Shown piece after piece: positions 7,124-14,725 of a stretch of 64,000 nt of DNA. The notes beneath the pieces were generated by a model. That model saw nothing but the letters and a program-made list of their open reading frames with translations. It made no database searches and had not been told where the DNA came from. This DNA is from Natronospira proteinivora. GTDB taxonomy: Bacteria; Pseudomonadota; Gammaproteobacteria; Natronospirales; Natronospiraceae. The stretch is from positions 558,001 to 622,000 of the forward strand of contig NZ_JALJYF010000001.1 in NCBI RefSeq assembly GCF_024170465.1, read 5' to 3'. The first letter of the stretch is position 1, and each line of letters opens with the position of its first letter. The position numbers were made by a program, and so were the translations under genes.

Positions 7124-8713
7124 ATGACTCTAGATGATGCGATAGAACTCAGTATAGCCAACCTGTCTTGCCATGGATTGAGTGATATATCGGACGCCAA
7201 TCTCGAAAAGGCATTGATGGAGCGGTTTTCTGACAGACTGCATGAAAGCGTACGAAAAAGCTTGAAGAAAGATAACGTCTACGAGATGGAGTTTAAGCCC
7301 GCGCAGTATATGCTTTCTCCAAAGAATCGATATATTTTCGACTATAGAAAAGCGGCGATTATAGAGCCCGAGTGCCTCGTAAAGTATACAGCGCTTGTCC
7401 TTATGGCGGCGGAGCAAATAGAAAATAACCGAATTCCGGTGTCGGAAAAAGTCGTTTTTTCGGCAAGATATATGCCGCAGTCACCAGATCTATTTAATGC
7501 CGACGTGAATTATTCCTCTTGGCGCGAAAGGACTAAAGAGCTCGCTGAGTCTAGTGACTGTGCATTTATTGTTTCATGTGATATTGCAGCATTCTACGAT
7601 AGGGTTAATATTCATAGGGTCGAGTCTACATTAGATAGCATTGGCGTCGATCAAAAAGTAGTTAAAAAGATCAATGATCTACTGTTGTTCTGGTCGAGAA
7701 AGGATAGCTACGGGTTGCCGGTTGGGAATGCAGCTAGCCGAATTCTTGCGGAAGCAGCTCTTATCGATATAGATCAATATTTGTTAAGTGAAAATATAAG
7801 ATTCACAAGATACGTTGATGATTATAGGCTTTTTGCGCCAGACATCGTAACTGCGCAGAGATGGATGAATAAGTTGAATACGCGGCTATTCCGTGATGGG
7901 TTAATGCTTAACACCGGAAAAACGAGGTTGGCGAAGGCCAAGAAATCTGAAGATGGTGAGGTGACCGAAGGCGATGATAGTGACGAGGAGGCGGCTGAAC
8001 GTGTTTTGAAAGAGGTAACCAAACTAACCGGCGGCTATAACAGGATTGCTCGTCGGTTCATAATGCCTTCTGAGGATAAGCATCATCTGTTTAAGGCAGT
8101 CGAAATTGATGCCGAAATCGAGTCCCTAATGGATGAGGCGATCATTGAGTTCAGAGGGGTTCAGCAGCTTGTTATAGCATGTCTAGTGCAAAAGAGCTTC
8201 AGTAAGTTAATCCAAGTCGCTGAGCTTTGCTCTAGATATATGTATAGCCTGGATTACTTTGTTGATATGCTTCTTAAGAACAAAGCGTTCATTCCGGTGG
8301 AGCAGCGCGATGAAATAGCGGATTTCTTCGCCAGGTTGTCCATGGATCGCGAGTTTTATTCATTTGAATGGCATCAGGCTAGCGTGGCGAAGTTGTTAAG
8401 CGACGACGCTTATTTTCGTAAGAATGCTCTGATAGAGATTTTTCGTTCTTCCAGCAAGGACATGCCCTCGTATCCCTCGGTCGTCGCATTAGATGGTCTC
8501 GAGGGGAGAATCACGAGGTCTGAGTTTAGAACTATGCGGGAGTGGTTCGACCGTTGTGATGATTGGGAAAAGCGGCGGTTGATGCGGTTGTCGAACTCGC
8601 TGCCTACCGACGAACGTAAGGCCTGGGCTCGCGCGGTCAGGCCATCGATACGAAACGATGTGCTTGGCGGGGAATTTTCGAAGGTGCTGGCTAATGGCAA
8701 AGACCCAGTCTAA
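7124..8713 (+). CDS. Reverse transcriptase, DRT/Abi-like, with C-terminal helical domain
   Basis: The 529-residue protein has the RT motifs in order: a conserved N-terminal block (DYRKAAIIEPECLVKY, 73-88), motif A CDIAAFYD with D153, motif B GLPVGNAAS (197-205), motif C YVDD at 230-233, and LNTGKT shortly after. An acidic linker rich in Glu/Asp follows (about residues 275-292). The remaining 230 residues are helix-rich with no second enzyme motif, which resembles the HEAT-like C-terminal half of Abi and 'unknown group' RTs involved in phage defence. Retron-specific signs (VTG motif, msr/msd RNA) and group II intron maturase domains are not seen. The ATG at 7124 follows GAGG by 7 bp. The gene fills one cassette between two attC sites. 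Function in phage resistance is inferred. Confidence 0.85.
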   Translation: MTLDDAIELSIANLSCHGLSDISDANLEKALMERFSDRLHESVRKSLKKDNVYEMEFKPAQYMLSPKNRYIFDYRKAAIIEPECLVKYTALVLMAAEQIENNRIPVSEKVVFSARYMPQSPDLFNADVNYSSWRERTKELAESSDCAFIVSCDIAAFYDRVNIHRVESTLDSIGVDQKVVKKINDLLLFWSRKDSYGLPVGNAASRILAEAALIDIDQYLLSENIRFTRYVDDYRLFAPDIVTAQRWMNKLNTRLFRDGLMLNTGKTRLAKAKKSEDGEVTEGDDSDEEAAERVLKEVTKLTGGYNRIARRFIMPSEDKHHLFKAVEIDAEIESLMDEAIIEFRGVQQLVIACLVQKSFSKLIQVAELCSRYMYSLDYFVDMLLKNKAFIPVEQRDEIADFFARLSMDREFYSFEWHQASVAKLLSDDAYFRKNALIEIFRSSSKDMPSYPSVVALDGLEGRITRSEFRTMREWFDRCDDWEKRRLMRLSNSLPTDERKAWARAVRPSIRNDVLGGEFSKVLANGKDPV

Positions 8714-8786
8714 CAACCGGCTCCACAAGGACGGCGAGCTCTCCGCTATGCTCCGAGCCCGCCGCCTGTGAGCCGTGACGTTATGC
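8708..8786 (+). repeat. attC site of the reverse transcriptase cassette
   Basis: R'' GTCTAAC (8708-8714) overlaps the RT stop codon and R' is GTTATGC (8780-8786). The interior contains complementary GC-rich arms (GGCGAGCTCTCCGC ... GCGAGCC type) over 79 bp. Confidence 0.85.
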
Positions 8787-9265
8787 AGAGTGCTATGGAA
8801 GAAATGCTAAACATTAATCCAATCGGCAATAAAGTTTTTAAAGCTCTTAGTCGTTTTTTGGAGCAAGATTTTGAATTGCTGGAAATAGACGCGAATGAGC
8901 GCACATTGACTCATAGGGTAGCGATCTATCTACAAGATCTGTTTCCTGACATGAATGTAGATTGTGAATACAATCGTGATGATCATGACCCAAAGGATAT
9001 GTTTCTTCCGGGTGGGGACGGAGATGTTTACGACACTGATGCTCAGACGGTTTACCCAGACATTATCGTCCATAGACGTAAAACCGGTGAGAATTTGTTG
9101 GTTATGGAATTCAAGAAGACCTCATCAAGAGTCGATGACAAAAAAGACTTCTTGAAGCTTCGTGAATACAAAAGCCAATTACATTATCACTACGCCATAT
9201 TTGTAGAATTTGACGTCGGGTGTTTATCTAGTGGCGTCACTCGAGTTGAGTGGGTAAATGCATAA
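8783..9265 (+). CDS. PD-(D/E)xK nuclease-like cassette protein
   Basis: This 160-residue protein has TLTHRVAIYLQDLFPDMNVDCEYNR near the N-terminus, then YPDIIVHRR and, 10 residues later, NLLVMEFKK. The order (E in the first helix)...PD...(x)ExK matches the PD-(D/E)xK nuclease core. Similar short proteins occur alone in cassettes and phage-defence loci; whether this one cuts nucleic acid is inferred. The first ATG (8783) lies inside the R' core of the preceding attC, so the start codon would be supplied by the recombination site; ATG 8795 or 8804 are alternatives. It follows the reverse transcriptase cassette. Confidence 0.65.
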   Translation: MQSAMEEMLNINPIGNKVFKALSRFLEQDFELLEIDANERTLTHRVAIYLQDLFPDMNVDCEYNRDDHDPKDMFLPGGDGDVYDTDAQTVYPDIIVHRRKTGENLLVMEFKKTSSRVDDKKDFLKLREYKSQLHYHYAIFVEFDVGCLSSGVTRVEWVNA

Positions 9266-9343
9266 CCAAGCTAGGCACAGCGACGGCTTTTCCGTTACGT
9301 CTGGGCCTTCACTACAAAGCCGCGCGTGCTAGCGGCGTTAAAA
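9260..9343 (+). repeat. attC site
   Basis: R'' GCATAAC (9260-9266) overlaps the stop codon; R' GTTAAAA (9337-9343) fits the core except for the last base. The 84-bp interior carries the paired arms CGACGGCTTT and AAAGCCGCGCG. Confidence 0.85.
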
Positions 9344-9347
9344 CTCT

Positions 9348-9677
9348 ATGCAAGAGATTACGGTAACAACCCGAAAGGGAGAGCTTCTCACTCTGCACAA
9401 GGAGAGCGATGACCTTTGGTATTGTCCGGTATGTGGCTCTCTAGAATTAAGGTGTCCGCCACAGACAAGCGAAGGTGCGTCGTTCGAAATGTGTAGCTGT
9501 GGCTTCGAGTTTGGATTCGATGACGATCCTGGCGCTTCTGCTAACGCGTTGAAGGGCATATCTGAAAACTGGTCTCGGTGGCGGAAAATGCTTTTTCGAA
9601 AACACAGCCACCAGCCTGAGAAGCTAAATCACCTGAAGTCGCAACTGGCCAAAATAGGGTGCGAGGTTCAGTTTTAA
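9348..9677 (+). CDS. Cys-rich zinc-ribbon cassette protein (CPCC-like)
   Basis: The 109-residue protein has an N-terminal strand region, then a CPVCG knuckle, a loop with a further Cys, and CSCGFEFGFDDDPG, together giving four or five Cys for one zinc site. The tail (NALKGISENWSRWRKMLF) is Trp/Arg-rich. This arrangement resembles the widespread small family of Cys-rich proteins sometimes placed with immunity proteins of toxin systems; that link is weak. ATG 9348 lies five bases after the R' core of the previous attC, leaving no room for a normal ribosome site inside the cassette. Confidence 0.65.
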   Translation: MQEITVTTRKGELLTLHKESDDLWYCPVCGSLELRCPPQTSEGASFEMCSCGFEFGFDDDPGASANALKGISENWSRWRKMLFRKHSHQPEKLNHLKSQLAKIGCEVQF

Positions 9678-9742
9678 CCAGTCACTGCACCGGATGCCAA
9701 TTCCGCTCACGCTTCATGCCACCGGTGAGTTCAACGTTGGGA
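9672..9742 (+). repeat. attC site
   Basis: R'' TTTTAAC (9672-9678) overlaps the stop codon; R' GTTGGGA is at 9736-9742. Arms CACCGGATGCC and GCCACCGGTGAG pair within the 71 bp. Confidence 0.8.
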
Positions 9743-9753
9743 GAGGTAAGCTC

Positions 9754-10911
9754 ATGGCAATATGGTCAGCGTTGATACTGGCTGCTGGGACAATAATAGC
9801 AGCGGTATGGCTACGGCCGGTGCTTTGGTATCGCACGCTTCATGAAGCGATTAATGACCAGTTGGAGTCTCGCAGACGCCATAATGCCAAGCTGCAAGCT
9901 TATGTCAAAGACATAATGCGATCGCTTGATCAAACTTCGAATAACACAGTTCTCAATAGGCCGTCTTCGCCCAATGATTATTCGGACTCGTTAAAGCTAG
10001 TAGAGGGAGCACTTGATCGCGCTATTGGGTGCAACGAAGCGGTGGCGACATACTGTGTTCTTTTCGAGCGGACTCTATCTCCATTGCGAAGGGCGCCTGG
10101 CTCCAATAGCCAGCCGAACCTCGTATTTGTGAATTTGCACTATTACTTGTCACGCGGGGCGGCCACAATTGAGAATGCAGCTTCCAATTATATTGAGCTC
10201 CCGGACAAGTTAAAAGTAGGCCAATTTAACCCGATACGAAAGAATCTTCGCGGGTTTGTTGGGAAGTCGAGACTTAAGCATGTCCCGGGCTTAAGTCGTG
10301 GCCTGGATATTTCACCGCTTTCACCTTACGTTCTAGACTTTTACGCGGACGTTATTTCTCGGACATTTCGGGATAATCCAGAGTTTTTTCGTTCCTTCTT
10401 TCAGGTGATTGGGGATAACGCCCTGATGGGAGTGATCTTGTATCAGCAAGGCTTCTATTATCCACTGACAATCAAACTGCCCCCGATCCCTCTCTTTGGG
10501 CAGTATGACGGCCTTTTGATTGGCTTCAAGCTGCAAACGCATTTTAGTGAAGAAGGGGGGCGGCCTGAGGTCGTACTCTATTATTCTCACCTGAGTTCAT
10601 CTGCCAATTTTATGGCTGGATACGCTAAGAATGGGAGTGTGCAGCAATCATTTGTCGATACGAATCTGTGTCCACAGTTTGACTTCAAGTCCCATATTAG
10701 AACTGTTGAGTACGTAACGGACGAAGTCGTGGCCGTATATATTTCTCAGAAGTCTGGTGAGGACGCATTTGAGTTATGCAGGCCTTCCCTGCAGGATTGG
10801 CTTATTAGGAAGGCCGGTCGGTGGTGGCCAAAGGAAAAGGCTCAGATTTGGCTAACCGATCGCATTCGGCGTCGACCTGCGCTTTCGAGAATCCTCGGTA
10901 TCTCTGAATGA
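9754..10911 (+). CDS. Membrane-anchored orphan cassette protein
   Basis: The 385-residue protein has one N-terminal membrane helix (WSALILAAGTIIAAVWL, about 4-20), a charged coiled-coil-like stretch (LHEAINDQLESRRRHNAKLQ) and a large soluble region with no motif I recognise. The aromatic-rich part 225-290 (FFRSFFQVIGDNALMG, VLYYSHLSSSANFMAGYAKNG) suggests a folded beta domain. ATG 9754 follows AGAGG by 8 bp; the open frame begins earlier at 9694, inside the attC site, and was not used. It occupies a full cassette. It may act at the cytoplasmic side of the membrane next to the putative defence cassettes; function unknown. Confidence 0.7.
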   Translation: MAIWSALILAAGTIIAAVWLRPVLWYRTLHEAINDQLESRRRHNAKLQAYVKDIMRSLDQTSNNTVLNRPSSPNDYSDSLKLVEGALDRAIGCNEAVATYCVLFERTLSPLRRAPGSNSQPNLVFVNLHYYLSRGAATIENAASNYIELPDKLKVGQFNPIRKNLRGFVGKSRLKHVPGLSRGLDISPLSPYVLDFYADVISRTFRDNPEFFRSFFQVIGDNALMGVILYQQGFYYPLTIKLPPIPLFGQYDGLLIGFKLQTHFSEEGGRPEVVLYYSHLSSSANFMAGYAKNGSVQQSFVDTNLCPQFDFKSHIRTVEYVTDEVVAVYISQKSGEDAFELCRPSLQDWLIRKAGRWWPKEKAQIWLTDRIRRRPALSRILGISE

Positions 10912-10923
10912 TCGAGATAAAAA

Positions 10924-11004
10924 TCCCAACAATAGCGTGAACACGGACGGCTCTACCCTCCGCTTCGCTACGGGTAAAGCCGCCGGTTACGCTAGACGTT
11001 AGGG
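10924..11004 (+). repeat. attC site
   Basis: R' GTTAGGG (10998-11004) is clear; R'' is probably TCCCAAC (10924-10930) with one mismatch in pairing. Arms ACGGACGGCT and AGCCGCCGGT pair, with CTACCCTCCGCTTCGCTACGG between them, typical attC structure. Confidence 0.75.
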
Positions 11005-11011
11005 CTAAGAA

Positions 11012-11545
11012 ATGGCACATCCATTGAAAGTAGGGAAGTCAGTGAGATCAGGGCCTGGCATATTGCTGGAAAGGCCTGATCTTGCGGCCCAAATTGGAAG
11101 TATCTGTGCTGACTGGGCAAGTCTTGAGGATGGCTTAGCGAGTTTCTACGCTCATTTGATGGGGATATATCTTCCCTCTATTCCGGGTTTTGAACCACCA
11201 ACTCATCCAGTTGCATTCCAGATTTTTGATGAGGTGCAAACTATTCATTCACGAGTGCAACTGGTAAAGAAGCTGGCTGAGTGGGCCATCAAGGACGAGG
11301 ACTTAAAAAAGCGTGCTGTGGACATTCTTGATAAGGTGAAAAAATCAGGAAAGGGTAGAAACAAGATTGCTCACGCAGTTTGGGGTATCTGTGATGAAGA
11401 ATCCGACGCGTTAATATTGTTGCCGAACTTCGGGTCCCAAATGATATATAAGCTTAATGACTTCAAAGAAATTGCAGAACAAATTTATGTTTCAAAAGCG
11501 GAGCTTGGGAAAGTTCATCATGAATTTTACAAAAGCCGTAAATGA
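11012..11545 (+). CDS. HEPN-like cassette protein (R-N-x3-H motif), first of three
   Basis: The 177-residue protein is mostly helical. The first helix region (IGSICADWASLEDGLASFYAHLM) and the later VKKLAEWAI are followed by GRNKIAHAVWG, where R116 and H121 match the R-x4-6-H signature of HEPN domains; these are often RNases of toxin-antitoxin and abortive infection systems. No second domain is visible. ATG 11012 lies 8 bp after the R' core. Its neighbours in the next two cassettes carry the same motif. Assignment as an active RNase is inferred; non-catalytic HEPN-like helical bundles also exist. Confidence 0.6.
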   Translation: MAHPLKVGKSVRSGPGILLERPDLAAQIGSICADWASLEDGLASFYAHLMGIYLPSIPGFEPPTHPVAFQIFDEVQTIHSRVQLVKKLAEWAIKDEDLKKRAVDILDKVKKSGKGRNKIAHAVWGICDEESDALILLPNFGSQMIYKLNDFKEIAEQIYVSKAELGKVHHEFYKSRK

Positions 11546-11548
11546 AAG

Positions 11549-11608
11549 CCCTAACAAGTGCGTCAAAGGCGACGCTCGTGCCTCGCGCGCTTTACGCGGG
11601 CGTTAAGC
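11549..11608 (+). repeat. attC site
   Basis: R'' CCCTAAC (11549-11555) and R' GTTAAGC (11602-11608) bound a compact 60-bp site with arms GGCGACGCTCG and CGCGCGC/GCGGGCG. Confidence 0.8.
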
Positions 11609-11617
11609 AGGAGGCGT

Positions 11618-12412
11618 ATGTCCAAAGCACACAAGCCGAAAGCACCGGACTGGGCGCTTTCGCCACTCGAAGAATTTTTGAACCGGAGCGAGCATTTGGC
11701 GACCGTGGTTAGGCTAAGCGTCCAGGGCATGAGTATGGCTAAGGCGTTACCAAAAGCCATGGAAGCGCTGAGGCGCGCAGATGGAGAAAACTTAGATGCT
11801 GAGTTACACGAAAAGGCAGTTCGCGATGCCGAATTTGTGGAGAAAGAACGATCAGAGGGCTTCCCAGTTGTTCATGGGCAGGCAGTGCTTTCACTCTGGT
11901 CTCTCCTCGAGCTTGCAGTTAAAGACCTGGTTGCCGCCTGGATAAAAAACAATCCAGATCTCCTGCTTGCCCCACCGATTAGCAGCCTGAAAATGAAGAT
12001 TGGTGATTACCTTATGATTGAAGAGGATGAGAGGTGCCTGTTTTTTGTAGATGTTATTGAGCGGGATGTTGGGGCCGGAATTAAGAATGGTATTAATAGA
12101 TTCGAATCGCTCACTAGTACTGTGGGATTATCAGGGGTGACTCCCCGGAAAATGAATGAAATCTTCTTTGAGTTCGGCCAAGTGCGGAACGCGCTAGCAC
12201 ATCAAGGTAATCGGGCAGACAAAAAGCTCATAACCAATTGTCCATGGCTTGACCTCGAAGCGGGAAAGGATTTGCGCATAAGTTCGGAAATGTTCCAAAA
12301 GTATCATAAGGTATCATTAACATACGCGACTCTATTGATTTGCCGCACTGCGGAGCGCTTTGGGGTAGATATGCAATCCGAGAGGGAAGGGTTGTTTGAT
12401 GCCTATGCTTAA
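11618..12412 (+). CDS. HEPN-like cassette protein (R-N-x3-H motif), second of three
   Basis: The 264-residue protein has a Lys/Ala-rich start, a helical first half with the phrase VVHGQAVLSLWSLLELAVKDLVAAWI (about 84-109), and in the second half QVRNALAHQG, where R190 and H195 form an R-x4-H motif inside a predicted helix. The order 'helix with LxSLLE... then RNxLAH' is common in cytosolic HEPN/RiboL-PSP-like families. ATG 11618 follows GGAGG by 5 bp. It fills one cassette. Function unknown; RNA cleavage is a guess based on the motif. Confidence 0.6.
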   Translation: MSKAHKPKAPDWALSPLEEFLNRSEHLATVVRLSVQGMSMAKALPKAMEALRRADGENLDAELHEKAVRDAEFVEKERSEGFPVVHGQAVLSLWSLLELAVKDLVAAWIKNNPDLLLAPPISSLKMKIGDYLMIEEDERCLFFVDVIERDVGAGIKNGINRFESLTSTVGLSGVTPRKMNEIFFEFGQVRNALAHQGNRADKKLITNCPWLDLEAGKDLRISSEMFQKYHKVSLTYATLLICRTAERFGVDMQSEREGLFDAYA

Positions 12413-12484
12413 CAAAGCCATGCACCGGATGCCAAATCCTCCGCTTCGCTGCGGATTTGCCACCGGTGATGGCGGGCGTTATAT
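12407..12484 (+). repeat. attC site
   Basis: R'' GCTTAAC (12407-12413) overlaps the stop codon; R' GTTATAT is at 12478-12484. The interior has nearly perfect arms TGCACCGGATGCCAAATCC / GGATTTGCCACCGGTG around CGCTTCGCTGCG. Confidence 0.9.
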
Positions 12485-12499
12485 TTCAAAGGAAGCATC

Positions 12500-13375
12500 G
12501 TGCAATCAGCTATAGAACTCGCTAGGGTTGAAGGGGATAGCATAAAAGCAATTCGATCTTTGAATGACGAAGAAGTCCAAGAAGTCAGGGATTGCAATAA
12601 AGAAATATTCGATTTCAATAGACACTTCAAACTTGTCGAATATGTGCTCCACAATTTTTCATGCTTAAAAAACGGCGTTGAAGATGCGCTTCAAGAGTTT
12701 GCAGAAAGCTCTCATGCAATAGGCCGCTATGATTTAGACTCATTTGGTCATGAAGTAAACATTAACTTATTGAATCTGATGATGTCAGCGAGAACTTTTC
12801 TTGACCATATGGAGACTTTTATAAAAAGGGAGTATGGGAAAAAGTCAGAGCCTGTAGAGCTGTTCAAAAAATTAACCGAAGAAGAGTTCGATAGTAGGTT
12901 TTCATATAAATTTATGTATAAGCTTCGTAACTATGTTCAGCACTGCGGTATGCCTCCATTAAGTTATTCGAAGAGTAAAAGTTTTGACGAACAAGCCCCT
13001 TATGTTGGCATAACTCTAATGTTTGATAGAGATGCATTAATATCAGGTTTTGATGGTTGGGGGGCTATCGTTAGACCACAGCTAGAATCTCAAGATAATA
13101 AATTCGATGCATTCGGAATTATTGAAGAATTTGTTCTATCCATATTAAGAATATACATCCGCTTTTACGATGAAACAAAATTTCAGAAAACCCTTGAAGC
13201 TAGAGCACGAATAGCTGAGATCATCGAACAAAGTGAGGTATATTTTGAAGATGATTATTGCTTGTTCTGCGCATCAGAAAAAGATGGTGAAAAGGTAACT
13301 TTCAACATGTCTTGGATACCAGCATCGCTTTTTAGAAAAGTGGAGCATTACCTAAGACTGAGAAGGAAAATATAA
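12500..13375 (+). CDS. HEPN-like cassette protein (R-N-x3-H motif), third of three
   Basis: The 291-residue protein is rich in Lys, Glu and Phe. After a helical N-terminus it has LLNLMMSARTFLDHMETFIKRE (about 90-111) and then YKLRNYVQHCG with R143 and H148, again R-x4-H with Asn after the Arg. The C-terminal half (VGITLMFDRDALISG ...) is mixed alpha/beta and not recognised. GTG 12500 is preceded by AAGGAAG 5 bp upstream. It is one of the most AT-rich genes in the window. It differs clearly from the two preceding proteins outside the motif, so the three are not recent duplicates. Confidence 0.55.
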   Translation: MQSAIELARVEGDSIKAIRSLNDEEVQEVRDCNKEIFDFNRHFKLVEYVLHNFSCLKNGVEDALQEFAESSHAIGRYDLDSFGHEVNINLLNLMMSARTFLDHMETFIKREYGKKSEPVELFKKLTEEEFDSRFSYKFMYKLRNYVQHCGMPPLSYSKSKSFDEQAPYVGITLMFDRDALISGFDGWGAIVRPQLESQDNKFDAFGIIEEFVLSILRIYIRFYDETKFQKTLEARARIAEIIEQSEVYFEDDYCLFCASEKDGEKVTFNMSWIPASLFRKVEHYLRLRRKI

Positions 13376-13426
13376 CAAGCGCCTGCAAGGTGACGCGCAA
13401 GCGCGCACTTGAGGCGGGCGTTAGAA
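13370..13426 (+). repeat. attC site
   Basis: R'' ATATAAC (13370-13376) and R' GTTAGAA (13420-13426) enclose a 57-bp site with arms GCCTGCAAG / CTTGAGGC. Confidence 0.85.
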
Positions 13427-13436
13427 GGAGAAAGTT

Positions 13437-14261
13437 TTGGGGCAGTCGATAACTTCGCTGGAAGGTTTCATTCGAAAAATTCGGTATGTTCAACCCAAAG
13501 AAGATGAAGTACTCCTGTACCGGGGCCATGCAAAACGCCAGGGCCGAAAAGTGCACCCGTGGGTTCTTAGAGAAGAGGATCTCGCAGAGAAAGAGCACAA
13601 CATGATCAGGGAGATCATAGCCACTCATCCATCAGAGTTTGACCATGACACTACGGCCTTGGAGCGCCTCGCACGAGCGCAACACTACACTCTACCAACG
13701 AGGCTTTTAGATGTATCGTGGAATCCTTTGGTTGCACTTTATTTTGCTGTAAGTGGGCGGCACTCTGGAAAGCCAGCGCAAGTCATCGTATTTCGGGTCA
13801 AGAAGGACCATCTGAAATACTTTGATAGCGATGCCGTGAGTTGTATTGCCAATCTTTCCCAGTTGAAGAAAGCTGAGAAAGACAGTATCGATTTTAGTCT
13901 CCCAAATAATCAGTTCAACCAACAGGATGCTGTTGATCGCCTTCTACAATTTGTGAGGGCGGAGAAACCGCACTTTAGGCCTGAAATTGAGCCGAGTCAT
14001 TTGCAAAGTGTTTTTTGTGTAAAGCCAAAAATGAACAGCCGACGAATTCTCGCGCAGTCAGGGGCATTTATGATCTTCGGAATGACCGGCGATCTTGACA
14101 CGAATTCGGTTCCGGGCATTTCGATAGAGAGAATCAATATCAATGGTAATAAGAAGGATATAATCCTTAGGGAACTGGACCACATGGCTATCAATGACAG
14201 TACAATGTTTCCCGAAATCGACAAGGCTGCAAACTACATTCGACAGCAGTCATTCTTCTAA
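13437..14261 (+). CDS. FRG-domain cassette protein
   Basis: The 274-residue protein carries the FRG signature near the N-terminus (LLYRGHA, 27-32) and its second block LERLARAQHYTLPTRLLDVSWNP ... VALYFAV (about 80-105). FRG-domain proteins occur widely in accessory regions and many sit in defence or toxin loci; their biochemical activity is not settled. The rest of the protein has no recognised domain. TTG 13437 is the only start near the ribosome site AAGGAGAAAG. It is the last of a run of large cassettes before the small membrane protein. Confidence 0.75.
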   Translation: MGQSITSLEGFIRKIRYVQPKEDEVLLYRGHAKRQGRKVHPWVLREEDLAEKEHNMIREIIATHPSEFDHDTTALERLARAQHYTLPTRLLDVSWNPLVALYFAVSGRHSGKPAQVIVFRVKKDHLKYFDSDAVSCIANLSQLKKAEKDSIDFSLPNNQFNQQDAVDRLLQFVRAEKPHFRPEIEPSHLQSVFCVKPKMNSRRILAQSGAFMIFGMTGDLDTNSVPGISIERININGNKKDIILRELDHMAINDSTMFPEIDKAANYIRQQSFF

Positions 14262-14326
14262 CAAAAGGCTGTTGTCGGACGTACCTACGCTGGCGCTCCG
14301 GTACGCCGCAAAGCCAAGCGTTATGT
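14256..14326 (+). repeat. attC site
   Basis: R'' TTCTAAC (14256-14262) overlaps the stop codon; R' GTTATGT is at 14320-14326. Arms CGTACC / GGTACG pair near the centre of the 71 bp. Confidence 0.85.
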
Positions 14327-14346
14327 GATTGAGGGAGTCAGGGGAA

Positions 14347-14721
14347 TTGTCAGATAACAATAAAATGCCAAATAAAGACGAAGAGGAAAGGAAAGCAGGG
14401 GAAATCTGCTTGGAAGTCATGATTTTGTTGGTGGCTTGCTGTTTTGCCGTTGCATCATATCTTTTCAGTCACGCAACTGGTGAGCCGCATTGGTTTGGTA
14501 GGTCGGGAGCAGTCGTAGTGCTTCTATCTGTCTGGGTAGAGACACGGAATTATGCAGCTCAGCAACGTCTGAATGATTGCAGGCAATCTGCTGCTGGGTT
14601 CGTTGGTGGGTCACCGCAAGATTGGAGTATGCCAAGACGAAGGAAAATCTTGGAATATGTGACCTTGTTCATCGTTCTAGTGGGCACCTTGATTTGGGGA
14701 TATGGGGATCTCGTAGCGTGA
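14347..14721 (+). CDS. Small integral membrane cassette protein
   Basis: This protein of about 124 residues has a charged N-terminus (MPNKDEEERKAGE) and three hydrophobic helices: VMILLVACCFAVASYLF, AVVVLLSVWVETR and, near the C-terminus, YVTLFIVLVGTLIWGYG. The start is uncertain: TTG 14347 lies 9 bp after GAGGGAG, ATG 14365 is a clean alternative, and TTG 14329 is less likely. No family is recognised. One cassette holds only this gene. Confidence 0.6.
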   Translation: MSDNNKMPNKDEEERKAGEICLEVMILLVACCFAVASYLFSHATGEPHWFGRSGAVVVLLSVWVETRNYAAQQRLNDCRQSAAGFVGGSPQDWSMPRRRKILEYVTLFIVLVGTLIWGYGDLVA

Positions 14722-14725
14722 AATC

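Noticed and set aside
5260-8713. A Gabija or retron system
   Set aside because: No UvrD-like helicase follows the OLD gene, and the RT lacks retron motifs and an msr/msd region; an attC site separates the two genes.
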